Source: Istiophorus platypterus (Eukaryota; Chordata; Actinopteri; Istiophoriformes; Istiophoridae). From it: a stretch of 64,000 nucleotides of DNA. The notes beneath the pieces were generated by a model. It had not been told where the DNA came from, searched no databases, and saw only the letters and a program-made list of their open reading frames with translations. The position numbers and the translations under genes are program-made. The stretch is from assembly GCA_016859345.1 (NCBI GenBank), contig CM029111.1, positions 12,403,714 through 12,467,713 on the forward strand. The letters are read 5' to 3'. Shown here one piece after another: positions 24,925-36,173 of this stretch (the stretch's first letter is position 1; each line of letters begins with the position of its first letter).

Positions 24925-25480
24925 GTAGCGCCCCCTATCGGCGGAACCCGCATCTCCGTGACGTCAATTCAGCACTAGGAAAGAGACAGCTCCCTCCTCC
25001 CCCCTCCTCCCCCCTCCAAAAAAAAAAAAAAAAGAAACCCAGCGCGCCTCACGTTGCATGGGTCCCCGGTTATTGATAACACAATCCAGCCCGCTGGGAT
25101 CCGTCCCGGTAAACGTGGAAAAAAAAACAAAAAACCCGTGGACACAGGAGCCGGAGAAACACAAGGGAAGGTCCCGGGCCGAGAGGAGAGAGAGACGACG
25201 GTTCGCCCCGCGTCCGCCGACCGAAAGAGAGAGAGAGAAAAATAAAAAATAGAAAAGCCGAGCCCACCCCTTCACTTGACAACGCAGCATCGGGCAGGCA
25301 GAGAGGTACGGGGATGTCATTACGGTCCGGTTAAACGCGGATTGAATGAGAAATACCGGGCGGCGCGGAGGGGGGACGTTTCGGTGCGATGCCCGTCGCT
25401 CGGTGCGGTGGCGTTCACGCCGCTCTCGCACTGCACCAGTGAACTGATGCTGCCAGGAGACGACTCATCGTCGACGGAGG
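24925..25480 (+). promoter_or_regulatory. map3k12: GC-rich island, presumed map3k12 promoter and first exon
   Basis: CpG dinucleotides are dense from about 24925 to 25480, unlike flanking DNA. The island lies 1.5 kb upstream of the first coding exon of map3k12, whose acceptor (ttctcttccag, exon start 26872) implies an upstream non-coding exon. A candidate donor is GAG|gtacgg near 25303. The TSS and exon limits cannot be fixed from sequence. Confidence 0.45.
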
Positions 25481-25498
25481 GCTGAGGGGGAGAGAAAT

Positions 25499-25529
25499 CA
25501 TAATAATAATAATTATTATTATTATTATT
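25499..25529. repeat. (AAT)n/(ATT)n self-complementary tract
   Basis: A run of aat triplets switches directly into att triplets, giving a perfect AT palindrome at the edge of the GC-rich island. Confidence 0.7.
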
Positions 25530-25776
25530 GTGATATTTTTTTAATGTTTATAGGCGAGCGGGGGAGAAGCCGGGACATCGCGGAATATTCGTGTCGGTGC
25601 CAACGTTGAGTGAAAACGTACAGACGCTGCGGCACTTTCGCTTGGCATGGACCGTAGTAGGCATCGGGCTTGCAATTCATGCACGTCGGCTATGATGCCG
25701 CTGAGTGTCATCATCGCATCCTCGGTTATTTAAAGATTGATCTTCCTGCGTTTGCGTTCGCCCGTGTGCGCCTTTT

Positions 25777-25889
25777 GCGTGTGTGCGCGCCTGTCTGTGC
25801 GTACGTGTGCGCGCGCGCGTACGTGCGTGCGTGTGTGTGTGCGCATCTGTGCGTCTGTGCACGCGTGTGTGTGCGTGTGTGTGCGCACT
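25777..25889. repeat. GT/GC alternating purine-pyrimidine tract
   Basis: About 110 bases of nearly uninterrupted gt, gc and ac steps, including tgtgcgcgcgcgcgtacg. It is a strong Z-DNA-type sequence within the map3k12 upstream region. Confidence 0.8.
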
Positions 25890-26073
25890 GGTCCTTCGCA
25901 CCAGGCCCGGTGGTTGTTTATCGGCCGTTTTTTTTCACGCTCTCTCGCTGAAGCCGTGGTTCTTCTCATGCAGTGGTGCAGTACGAGACATGGAGCTGGT
26001 GTACGGTATCTGAATCGGGTACATGTGCTCTCTCTCTCTCTCTATCTATCTTTTCTCCCCCCTTGCTCTCTCT

Positions 26074-26157
26074 CTCACACACACACACACGCACACACAC
26101 ATGCATGCATGCACGCACGCACGCACGCAAGCACGCACAAACGTACGTACGCATCCA
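26074..26157. repeat. CA/GC tract complementary to the preceding GT/GC tract
   Basis: Runs of acacacac, gcatgcat and gcacgcac, preceded by a (TC)n run from about 26030. It is broadly complementary to the tract at 25777-25889, about 185 bases away. Confidence 0.75.
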
Positions 26158-26932
26158 CGCCGAGGTGGTTATGCAATTCGCCATATAGTTTCCGATGCAC
26201 ACAACGCTCCTCGCTTGATGCATGACCAGCGACATATGGAGGCTGCTGAGAGGCGTTTTGCTCTGATCCTTTCAGGCACTGATGCTCCGAGGGGGGACAG
26301 TTAGAGAAACAGGTGACAGTCAGGGCTGCGTGGACTGTACAACCTCCTCTGGTTCGATTCATTCATAAAGCCCATCTCCACTCTGGGTGATGGCTCCACT
26401 GGGCAGGCTGGGTTTTGTTTTTTGTTTTGTTTTGTTTTTTTTTTTTTTTCCATTCACAGACGAAGAGATGAGGCTTCGCTGCATGATTCAGACAGAATTC
26501 TTGGTGTGGAAATGGAGCAACTTAGGGATTAAACAGGGGATGGGATGGGGGGGGGCTGGCTGAGTGCCCACCTCACCAGCGGGACTCCACTCTTTTCTGT
26601 GTTTTGCATTTGCTTGAATGAAAGGAAAAGTTAGTGCCAAGTCTGGTAACTTGTTAAAGGGATCACAAGAGTCACTAGGAGTGAAGGGAGCAGTGATTTC
26701 AGCACTGGACAGCTCCAGGAGTAAAACAGATCTGTCCAGTGCTGAAATGAGTCTAAACTTGTTCAGTCCCACTGTACATGTTGAAAAGAAGTAAGAACAG
26801 AGATGAAATATTGCTAAAGTGAAGATTATAAATCATTCTTATGCATTTGTTATCAAAATCTTCTCTTCCAGGATCACTTCTCATCTTTCCATCCTCCATC
26901 CACCCTAACCTGCTGTGTTGGGGAAGCCCCTG

Positions 26933-29900
26933 ATGAGTGGGACCTGTATCCATGAGCCCCGTGCCCCTTCCCCCTCCCTGTCAGGCTTCAGCACCCCTAT
27001 CTCGGAACCCCCCTATCGAAGACTCGATGGAGACACCCCTGCCTGCACCCCCGAAACGGACCTGACCCCCACACAGTGTGTCCTCCGTAACGTGCTGTCC
27101 ATCGACACCTGCGGACAGGGGGCGCCGGGCGGCAGCAGCCCCACTCCCAGTGATGGACCTTCGTCCCACTTCGAAAACAGCGTGCTAAAACTACATGAAC
27201 ATGAGGTCTGCCAGTGTGGCGGCGGGGCCGAGGCGGGGCACAGCCCAGAGGCTGGCGCTGTTCGGAGCCAGTCGGAGAACATTCGGCTACAATCAGGAAG
27301 TGGAGGTTTTTTGGAGGGACTGTTTGGATGCCTAAAACCAGTCTGGACCATGATTGGAAAGGCCTACTCCACTGAACACAAACATAGCCAAGAAGGTAGG
27401 TGAAGATAACAGAAAATGTTCTACTGCTATAACATGTGACCCTCTGCTGTGTTTTGGATAGCATATTCACTGTATATGCCCTAGAAAAGAGATAAGACAG
27501 ACAAATGTGTTACCTAAAAATCCCATTTGGTCATTTAGCATATGAAATTACTGTGGTGCCTTAGTAACCATGGAGATTTTCCATATAAAATGAATATCTG
27601 AGCTAGTGGATGATGCTTCACATCCACAGTGGTGAAAGAATTATTCGGATCCTTTACCTATGTCAAATGACCAGTGCAACAATCTAAATATGCTCCATAA
27701 CAAGTATCCTATTTAAGTAAAAGGAAGGATTAAAAGTAAAGTTATCACTGAATCTGTGTATAGGTAGCCTATTTGTAGCTGGTTGAGCTGGAGCTAGTTT
27801 CGGCTACATTACGTACAGTGAAGTATTTTAGCCAGAGGTCCCCAATCTCAGGGTCAGGAACCCTCCAGAAATTCATGAGATAAATCTGAGAAAGTGTGCT
27901 GTGAGATGATTAAGAGGGGTATAGAAGAAGAGGGATATTTTCTAAATCACGAAATACCAGATAATTTGACGTCTTCATGCCTGAAACAGTTATTTATATA
28001 AAACCACCTGAGAAGTTTTGAGGGAGGAATCACTATTTGGTGGAACTTGAGCTACTTATAGACATCTAAAAAGTAACAAGGGGCAACTGCTAAACACTGC
28101 CTCTCTGTTATCTGTCACAAGCCTAAAAAGTTAACAACCCCTGGTGTGAGAATACATGCAGTGTATTCAGTCATTATTCAGACCCATTCCCTTTTTATCA
28201 TTTTGCTATGTTCTTGCTAAGATCGTTTTAATTCATTCTTCCTTCATCAGTCTTCATCCCATACCCCATAATGACAAAGCAAAAAGAGTGTCTTAAAATT
28301 TTTTGCAAAATCATTCAAAACGTAAAAGTAATATCACATACAACACAAGTATTCAGATCATTTGCTCTGTATTTAGTTGAGGCACCTTCGGCAGCATCTG
28401 CACCTTTGAGTCTTCATGGGTATGATGCGATAAGCTTTGCACTCCTGGATTTGGGGATTTTCTGCTATTCATCTCTGCTGATCCTCTCAATCTCTGTCAG
28501 GTTGGATGGCAACTGTTGGTGGACACCCGTTTTCAGGTCTCTCCAGAGATGTTCAACTGCGCTTAAGCTAGGGCTCTGTCTGGGTCACTCAAGGGCATTC
28601 GCAGAGTTGTCCGTAAGCCACTATTGCATTGTCTTGGCTGTGTGCTTGGCTGTGTGCTTAGGGTCATTGTCCTGTGGGAAGATGGGCCTTCAGCCTAGTC
28701 TCATATCCGGAGCTTTCTGGACCAGGTTTTTGACTAAAGTCGTCTCTGTACTTTGCTCCGTTCAGCTTTCCCTCAACCCTGAGAAACACTCTGACAGCAT
28801 GATGCTGCCATCGCAGCGGTTCACTGTTGGGATGGTATCAGGGCAAGTGATGAGCGGTGCCTGGTTTCCTCCAGACACGACACTTAGAGTTGAGGCCAAA
28901 CAGGTCAATCAAGGTTTAAATCAGACCTGAGAGTCTTGTCACTGTGAGAATCTCTCATAGTCTCAAAGTCCTTTAGGTGCCACTCTGCCATGAAGCACAG
29001 ATCAGTGAAGTTCTGCAGTGATGGATGTCCTTCTGGAAGTTTCTCCTATCTCCACAAAGGATCTCTGGAAGTCATCCAGAGCGACCGTCGGGTTCCTGGT
29101 CGCTTCCTTTACCAAAACCCTTCCCCCAGTTGCTCAGCTTGGCCAGGTGGTCTGCTCTACCAAGAGTCTTGGTTCTTCCACACTTCTTCCATTGAAGAAT
29201 TAAGGAGGCCACTGTGGGAACCTTCAAAGCAGAATGTTTTTGGGAGCCTTCCCCAAATCGCTGCCTCGATACAATCCTGTCTCTCAGATCTGCAGGAAGT
29301 TCCTCAACCTCAGGGCTTGGCCTTGTTCTGATATGCATTGTTGGCTACGTGGCCTGATATAGACAGGTGTGTGTCTTTCCAAAACACGTCCAATTAATTG
29401 AATTTACCATATTCGTCTCCAGTCAAAGTGTCGAAACATTTCAGAGTTGATCAAGAAAAAAGCGAGGCATCATAGCTAAATTTCAAGTGTCAAAGGGTCC
29501 AAAAACATATTTTTAATAAATTTGCCCAAAATTCTAAGATTCTATTTTTGCTTTGTCATTATGGGGTATTGAATTTAGACTGATGAGGGAAAAAGGAAGT
29601 GAAATGATTTCAGCATGAGGCTGTAACATGACAAAATATGATAAAAGTGAAGGTTCCTGAGTTAGTAGCTAGTAACTATAGGTTTCAGATAAATGTTGTT
29701 GAGTAAAGAGTTAAAATATAAGCAAAATATTTCCCCCTGAAATGTCTTGGAGTAGTAGTGTACAAGTTGTAGAAAATGGAAATATTCATGTATAAGTATC
29801 TTAGATTGTAGTTAAGTACAGTACTTGAGTGAATTTAATATGTTATTTTCCATAACTACATCTCCATTTATTCACTGCTATCCGACTTCCACCATGCCAT

Positions 29901-32900
29901 TAAGGCAGCATGACTGTGTTTACTGGTCCGGTCAGCCTAGCTTGTCCACAGTCTTCAGCCACAGTGAGTTCTCACAGCTGGCCGGGGGCAAACATCATGT
30001 GAATCTGCCTCCACTGCAGCTCTCCAGAGATCTTGACACTTAAGTGGACCTCATGAAGAATTGATCCGCCTGTCTCTTTTATTCTGCCTAGCTCATCTCT
30101 CTTTAGTGACCATGCCCTCGCAGTCGTTTAAGTAGTGTCACTTTGACAGTTGACAGACAGATTAGACTATAAGTGGGTTGTTGTTTTTCCTCCAAATTCT
30201 CTCTTATCGCTAGCTAAAAATGTGATGGTCTACTCGATAAGCTGCCGATATATACCATTTGTTTGAACATGGCAGGTGCTTTGTATGATGTAATTGTGGC
30301 CTGCCAGCCTATTTGAATGTGTAGCATGGACCTAGCATTTGCTCAGCAATACCCCTGACTCCTCCCTGTCCAAACTGGCAAGAGTACATATTGACATTTG
30401 GAGGCTTTGCAATGTGCAATGGATATAAACTAAGTGATTACTCGAAGGGGGCTACATAAAAATTCTATTGAAATGCCTGTGGTAATCCTGTGTAACGCTT
30501 TATAATTTTACACTTACTCACCAAGTTTTGTTTTTTTGACTTATTGGTCTGCGTCTAGAGTCCTGGGAGGTTCCTTTTGAGGAAATCTCAGACCTGCAGT
30601 GGGTGGGCAGCGGGGCGCAGGGGGCCGTCTTCCTCGGCAAGTTCCACGGAGAAGACGTGGCTGTAAAGAAAGTGCGGGACATCAAAGAGACAGAGATCAA
30701 ACACCTCCGCAAACTCAAGCACCCCAACATCATCACGTTCAAGTGAGGAAACTCACGATATCTTACAAGGGTCACATATCCACATATCCCAGCTTTTAAC
30801 TGCACGAAGCCCACTTGGATATTTTATTCTTGTTTTCTGGTCCTTTTCCTTTGCTATGTTACCCGACTTGCTTTCCTCCCTCTAGGGGCGTGTGCACCCA
30901 GGCTCCTTGCTACTGTATCTTGATGGAATATTGCGCCCAAGGCCAACTGTACGAGGTGCTGAGGGCGGGCCGCAAAATCACTCCTTCCCTCCTGGTCGAC
31001 TGGTCCATGGGCATTGCAGGCGGCATGAACTACCTACATCTCCACAAAATCATCCACCGAGACCTCAAATCCCCCAAGTAAGGCAACGCAGCAGGACTAA
31101 TGACAAACTTGGCCAACATAAGAGTCCTGAAATTTCACAGCCGATTTATTATTTCTGCGTAACATTCGGTGCAATCTCATCTTTGCAGCATGCTGATTAC
31201 GCACGACGACCTGGTAAAGATCTCGGACTTTGGCACCTCGAAGGAGCTCAGCGACAAGAGCACCAAGATGTCATTTGCCGGCACCGTGGCCTGGATGGCT
31301 CCTGAAGTGATTCGGAATGAGCCAGTGTCAGAAAAGGTGGACATCTGGTAAGTCTGATAAATATTCACATTTTAGTCCAGCTTATAAACCCATGCTTTTT
31401 TCTCACCCGGTGTAGCAATTTAGCAATTGTCTTTAAAATACCACGGTTGGAGAGCAGCTAACGTATCAGCAATGTGAGTTAATAGTTTGTGAATTCAGTG
31501 TTTCGAAGATAATAATTCCTCTTTCAACGTTTCAGTGATGTTTTCTTTGTGTGACTGAATTGTCCTGTTGTGATGTTGTATGTATATAATTCGCTCTCAA
31601 GCCTGTTTTGTTAAAGAGATCTTGACCTCAATTAGACTTCCTGAATAAACAAAGCTTGACTCAACTTAAAGGTCGTTCGGAGTGGTACTGTGGGAGATGC
31701 TAACTGGAGAGATCCCTTATAAAGACGTGGACTCATCTGCCATCATCTGGGGTGTGGGAAACAACAGTCTTCAGCTGCCCATACCTGAAAGCTGCCCTGA
31801 TGGCTTCAAGATCCTCCTCAGACAGTGCTGGTGAGCAAACGTCTAGAAAGTTGTGATGAAGAAAGAACAATAATGAACACAGTTAGTCTGTGGCTCGATG
31901 ACTTTATTGATTTTACAGTGCATTGTAAATGTACACAGTTGTCTTTCCCGTCTTGATTTTGCAGGAACTGTAAGCCGAGGAACAGGCCTTCTTTCCGTCA
32001 GATCCTTCTTCATCTGGATATAGCATCAGCTGATGTACTGTCCACCCCGCAAGAGACGTACTTCAAGTCTCAGGTACGGTCCCTGATTCCCCCGTCTGAA
32101 TCGAAGACGCACACACACCCACAAATGATTGCAAAGTAATCAGACATTAACTGCGGTACAAAGTAGAACTGGTTTTACAGTCAACTCTGGCGAGACAGAG
32201 CTGGTTAACAGGAATGTGCTCTCATCAGGCTGAATGGCGAGAAGAGGTGAAACAGCACTTTGAGAAGATTAAATCCGAGGGTACTTGTCTGCACCGACTC
32301 GACGAGGAACTGATCAACCGCCGCAGGGAGGAGCTCAGGTCTATATTTTATGCATTGTTTCATGTTTACTCGGGGTGTCGCACAGTACCAAATCAGTTGT
32401 AACCAGTGGATACTGGTAATTTTTTACTATGTTGACTTATGTGCATGAGGCCACCTTCCCTCTGTCCCATTTCTCGATGTCACCCCTTTGTCCGCCCCTG
32501 TGGATGGAGTAAGTGCCTTGAGTGCACGTCTATTGTAGAGGATTTGGATTCTCTCATGCAGATGCACAACGACAACAGCAGCCTCTTTTCCTCTCAGGCA
32601 TGCTTTGGACATTCGCGAGCACTATGAGAGGAAACTGGAGAGGGCTAACAACCTTTACATGGAGCTCAGCGCTGTCATGCTGCAGCTGGAGCTCAAAGAG
32701 AAAGAGTTGCAGAGGTACGTATAAATGCATGGACACAGGGTATATTTTTTGTAAAACGCTGACATTCTTTATGAATAGATGAAGCCACAGTGCTTTTTTC
32801 CCTTTAGCCACAGTCCATTTACACTTTGGCGTATTACTTTCCAGGAGAGAGCAGTCTTTGGATAAGAAGTATCCAGGCTTGTTTAAGCACCATAGCTCCA

Positions 32901-35348
32901 GACAGAGCAGCTCCTCTAACTCCATGGACAAGCTCATCAAGAAGAGAAATGTCCCGCAGAAACTTCCCTCAGGAAAGAGGTGTGAGATCTCATTTGAGTG
33001 GATTTTTGATAAAAGTTTGATACTGGAATGGACAAATGAATATTCATCAGGCTTGCAGATTATAGTTGTTGAGTAATCCCTCCTACTCTTTCAGGCCAGA
33101 CATCCTCAAGTCTGAGGTAATCATTCCCAAAATGGATTCCTCTGTAATGCAAGTCACTATCCCAGCCTGCCCCAGCAGAAGCTCCACTTCTCCCAGCCGG
33201 TCTCGGAGGGTAAAGACCCGTCACCGCAAGCCCGGTAAGGGCAGCAGCGGGGACCTGGCTGGACTTAAGGCAAATCAATCCTCCCCTAATAGGGACACAA
33301 CTGCCCAGGCTAACAGTTCTACCACTAACACCTCCAAGCAGCTCCTGGAGCCCTCTGCAGCCCTGCGGGGCCTAAGCCATGAGCAGCAGCAGAGGCAGCT
33401 ATCCTCCTCCAGCCCTGACCTCATCTGCACCACGCTAGAGGCGGAGGCCCAGGGAAAAGGGGAGCCCTCGGTGGGTGGGTTGGAGAGAGGGGGGAGCCTC
33501 AGTGCCTCTGCAGGTTTGGGGGGGTCAGAGGTGGGTGCAGCTGGTCTGGATGATCTCGGAGAAACTCCCCCACGCAGTGACACTCCCAGCGAGGATGCTG
33601 CCTCGTTCCCGTTCTCCAGCAGCCCAGACTCACCGTGCGGGAGGGGGGCGGCAGCGGGACGGGGGTCCCTGGGGTCTCCACGCCTACCTCATGACGGGGA
33701 GGACAAAGAAGAGGGAGCCGGCGCTGTACGGTTGCCCCGGGGGGCATCAGGGGGAATTGGGGGTCAGCACCTTACACCTTCAGCCATTCTATACAGGGCA
33801 GCTATCACACGCAAACAGGTATAGTGCTGGTTCTTCTGTAAATACCCCTCAGTCCTCCTCTGGTGAGGCTTTGATCATTTTCACTTTTGCATTTTTCCTG
33901 TTTCTAACTACAGAGGCGTGGAGTGTCATCAGAAGAGGAGGAGGGTGAAGTTGACAGTGAGGTTGAGTTACCACGGAGACGGTGAGGAACTTGATTTCTT
34001 TCATCACTGGAAAATTCCTTCAAGCCTCAGAAAATTTCAATCTGAGTCATTCTTTCATATCGAAAAATTAAAGTGATTTTCAGTGTTGTTTCTTGCTAAT
34101 CTCTCCAGACGTCCGACCAGCATCACCAAGTGTCAGTCGGTGTCCACCTTCAGCTCAGAGAATCTGTCGGTATCGGACGGCGAGGAGGGCCACACGACCG
34201 ACCACTCCCACAGCGGTACCCCTGACGTGGTCAGCACCAACACTGACGACAGGTTGGACGACCGCAGCGATGACCTCCTCTCTCAGGGGTCAGAGATCCC
34301 GGCAGACAACACCGATCCCGCGCAGGCTTCTGATGGCCTGTCGGAGAGAGACGGAGCCCTGGGTCAGGCGAAAGCTCAGCTGGAAGCCGGGCAGAATCCT
34401 AACGAGGTAAGGCAGCTCCACGGAGGATCGCGTGTGTCAGTTTGTGTCAACTTCTTATACTGATGCAAAAGCAACGAAAAAAAAAACCTGTGGTGGAAAG
34501 TAACTAAGTAGATTTACTCAAGAACTTTATTTATGAAGAAATTTGAGATACTGAACTAAAGTATTCCCATTTTATGTTATTTTATACTTCTGCTCCTCTA
34601 CATTTAAATGCGCTAGACACTAATTATGTTTCTTTTTAAGATTGAATGTAAAAACAAAAACTCAGATGGTTTCCTTTATATAACAGTCTGAGGCCCAACT
34701 GAGATAAATTGAGCCGTCATTTTACAAAAAATATATTAGAAAGATTAGAAAGTGCATCAGAACTGTTTTTTCTTGAACCATTAATCATCTGTGATCCCTC
34801 TGATTTATCTGTTGATGCTTTCAAGGGGCTTGACCCCCGACTATCTGAAGTAGTTTAAACCAGCTCAACCTCAACAAGAGTTAATACATCAGTACATCAG
34901 TTTTTTAAATTAAAAAAGTCATATATATCAGTCACAGGGGCCGTTTTACTTCGGAATAAATACTTTTACCTTTGATATGTTAGGTACCTTTTGCCAGGAA
35001 TACTTGACTTTACTTTTATTGAAGTAAAATTTCAAATGCAGGACTTTTACTTGTAATGGACTGTGTTTAAATTGTGTCTGTACTTTTACCAGAGTAAAAG
35101 ATCTCAACACTTACTCCACTGCTGCCAAAATTGCTTCGCTTCGGCCGTGGGTCATTTATGACATTGTTTTCCTCTTGCCGCTCTCTGTCTAGAGTCGGGC
35201 CCTGTGCGATGACTCTGACTGCGACAGCGCTGAGCTGGATCAGTCAGGTAGTGGAGAGCCCAGCCGCCCGCCCAGCGCCGGAGCATGGGCACCGCCATCT
35301 CAACCCTATCAGGGGTCTCCGCAGGCGCCCCATACAGGACCTCCGTAG
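26933..35348 (+). CDS. map3k12: Mitogen-activated protein kinase kinase kinase 12 (dual leucine zipper kinase, DLK)
   Basis: DLK is a neuronal MAP3K that activates the MKK4/7-JNK stress pathway in injured axons. Coding exons: 26933-27395 (exon begins 26872), 30559-30742, 30886-31077, 31189-31347, 31672-31830, 31965-32073, 32229-32338, 32598-32714, 32845-32979, 33095-33818, 33914-33981, 34109-34406, 35193-35348. Frame is kept throughout, about 957 residues, longer than human (859/892). The N-terminus MSGTCIHEPRAPSPS parallels human MACLHETRTPSPS, and the segment after LTPTQCVLR matches the longer human isoform. GLFGCLKPVWTMIGKAY keeps the palmitoylated cysteine (Cys133 here). Leucine-zipper helices follow the kinase at about 420-520. 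The C-terminal half is Ser/Gly-rich and ends DDSDCDSAELD...GPP, like MAP3K12 rather than MAP3K13. The start is the first in-frame ATG of its exon. Confidence 0.95.
27622..29840. repeat. Percomorph compound repeat, split by a Tc1-like insertion
   Basis: The left part starts cacagtggtgaaagaattat followed by tcggatcctttacc. The right part (about 29690-29840) reads tttccccctgaaatgtcttg then gagtag...gttaagtacagtacttgag. These are the two ends of one repeat that I recognise as abundant in percomorphs. The Tc1-like element at about 28153-29653 separates them. A second copy in the opposite orientation lies at 34487-35126. Confidence 0.6.
28153..29653 (-). mobile_element. Tc1/mariner-like transposon relic with long inverted repeats
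   Basis: Both ends contain ccccataatgacaaagcaaa (left, from 28263) and its complement tttgctttgtcattatgggg (right, near 29550). Outer matches extend to attcagacccattcc on the left and gataaaagtgaagg on the right, so each terminal repeat is about 100 bases or more. The interior on the minus strand encodes a Tc1 transposase N-terminus: ELPADLRDRIVSRQRFGEG, then KVPTVASLILQWKK. Stops and frameshifts break it; the element is dead and its right end looks truncated. It lies in the map3k12 intron between 27395 and 30559. Confidence 0.8.
30559..32073 (+). other. map3k12: map3k12 kinase domain exons
   Basis: Five exons encode the catalytic domain, about residues 160-410. Visible motifs are the glycine loop GSGAQGAVFLG (171-181), VAVKK with the ATP lysine at 191, HRDLKSPN with catalytic Asp 275, ISDFG with Asp 293, an activation segment SDKSTKMSFAGT, and APE at 317-319. 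Every essential residue is present, so the kinase should be active. Positions count from the ATG at 26933. Confidence 0.9.
34487..35126. repeat. Percomorph compound repeat, intact copy in a map3k12 intron
   Basis: It starts gtggtggaaagtaactaagt and then agatttactcaag, and ends cttttaccagagtaaaagat and then ctcaacacttactccactgc. It is the reverse orientation of the copy at 27622-29840 and fills most of the intron between 34406 and 35193. Its ends are complementary-like (cagtggtgga / tccactgctg). Confidence 0.6.
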
Positions 35349-36038
35349 ACCGCTGGACACTAGCAAAGACCTCCGGTTACCCTACAGTGAACAACCATCA
35401 CAGGCGTACACCAATATGTCAGTGCAGTACATTACTGTTGTCATGAGGGATCACACCTACTACACCACTCAGACTATGACAAGTTGACTTATGGTGTCTC
35501 ATAAGTTTGTTGGCCGGCAAACCTACATCAGATGACATAGGGCATTTGTCATAACCTGACATCAAATATTTTGGCAGCTTGTGACATCAGATAAATGACA
35601 TTTAAGTTCAGTAGGGTTTTTTTGTTTGTTTGTTTTTTTTTTCATTTTTCGGGCAAAATAGTTACCAAGGTAACCTTAGCCATTGCTCCAGTTCAGCAAA
35701 AACCCTTTCACGGACGCACGCACAAGAAGATACCACACTTGTAGTCCTTTAAACACTCTAACCCTCACTCTGGGAGCATCCTTCATGATACTCCACACAC
35801 TAATGCATCGAATACTAATGAATAATAATGTAAATATCCATTACATACCACATGAAAAATATCTAACTTTATTTTATTTGTAAGATAAAAATGTAAGACT
35901 AAACGGTATGCAGCCCTGTGAACAAATGCATGACTACATGTTTATAATTTATGGTTCGAATGTGTCCGTTTTATATTTTGTGAAAGTTTACACTTTTTTA
36001 AATCCTGAAAGTATTACTTGAGTTATTTTGTTTTTGTT

Positions 36039-36044
36039 AATAAA
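36039..36044 (+). terminator. map3k12: map3k12 polyadenylation signal
   Basis: AATAAA in gttaataaatgtcgg, about 690 bases after the stop, followed by an A-tract at 36059-36071. The 3'UTR would be 35349 to about 36060 and contains no other feature I recognise. Confidence 0.6.
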
Positions 36045-36070
36045 TGTCGGCACTCAAGAAAAAAAAAAAA

Positions 36071-36141
36071 ACGTCAGAATTGAATGAAAATCTCACCAGT
36101 ACATGGTTCATGATGCATAATTAGGGTTCTCAGTAGGCTAT

Positions 36142-36173
<32 letters not shown>

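Noticed and set aside
25737..26225. Long Cys/Val/Arg-rich open frames on both strands
   Set aside because: They come from GT/CA/GC microsatellites, which stay open in all frames; they are not proteins.
26915..26932. Upstream extension of the map3k12 frame
   Set aside because: The extra residues begin at GTG, not ATG; the first ATG in the exon (26933) aligns with the human N-terminus.
28271..28930. A 219-residue plus-strand open frame
   Set aside because: It lies inside the Tc1-like relic and is antisense to the transposase; it has no domain of its own.
33475..33948. A 157-residue frame overlapping the large map3k12 exon
   Set aside because: It is a shifted-frame shadow of the true exon, which reads in frame with its neighbours and matches MAP3K12.
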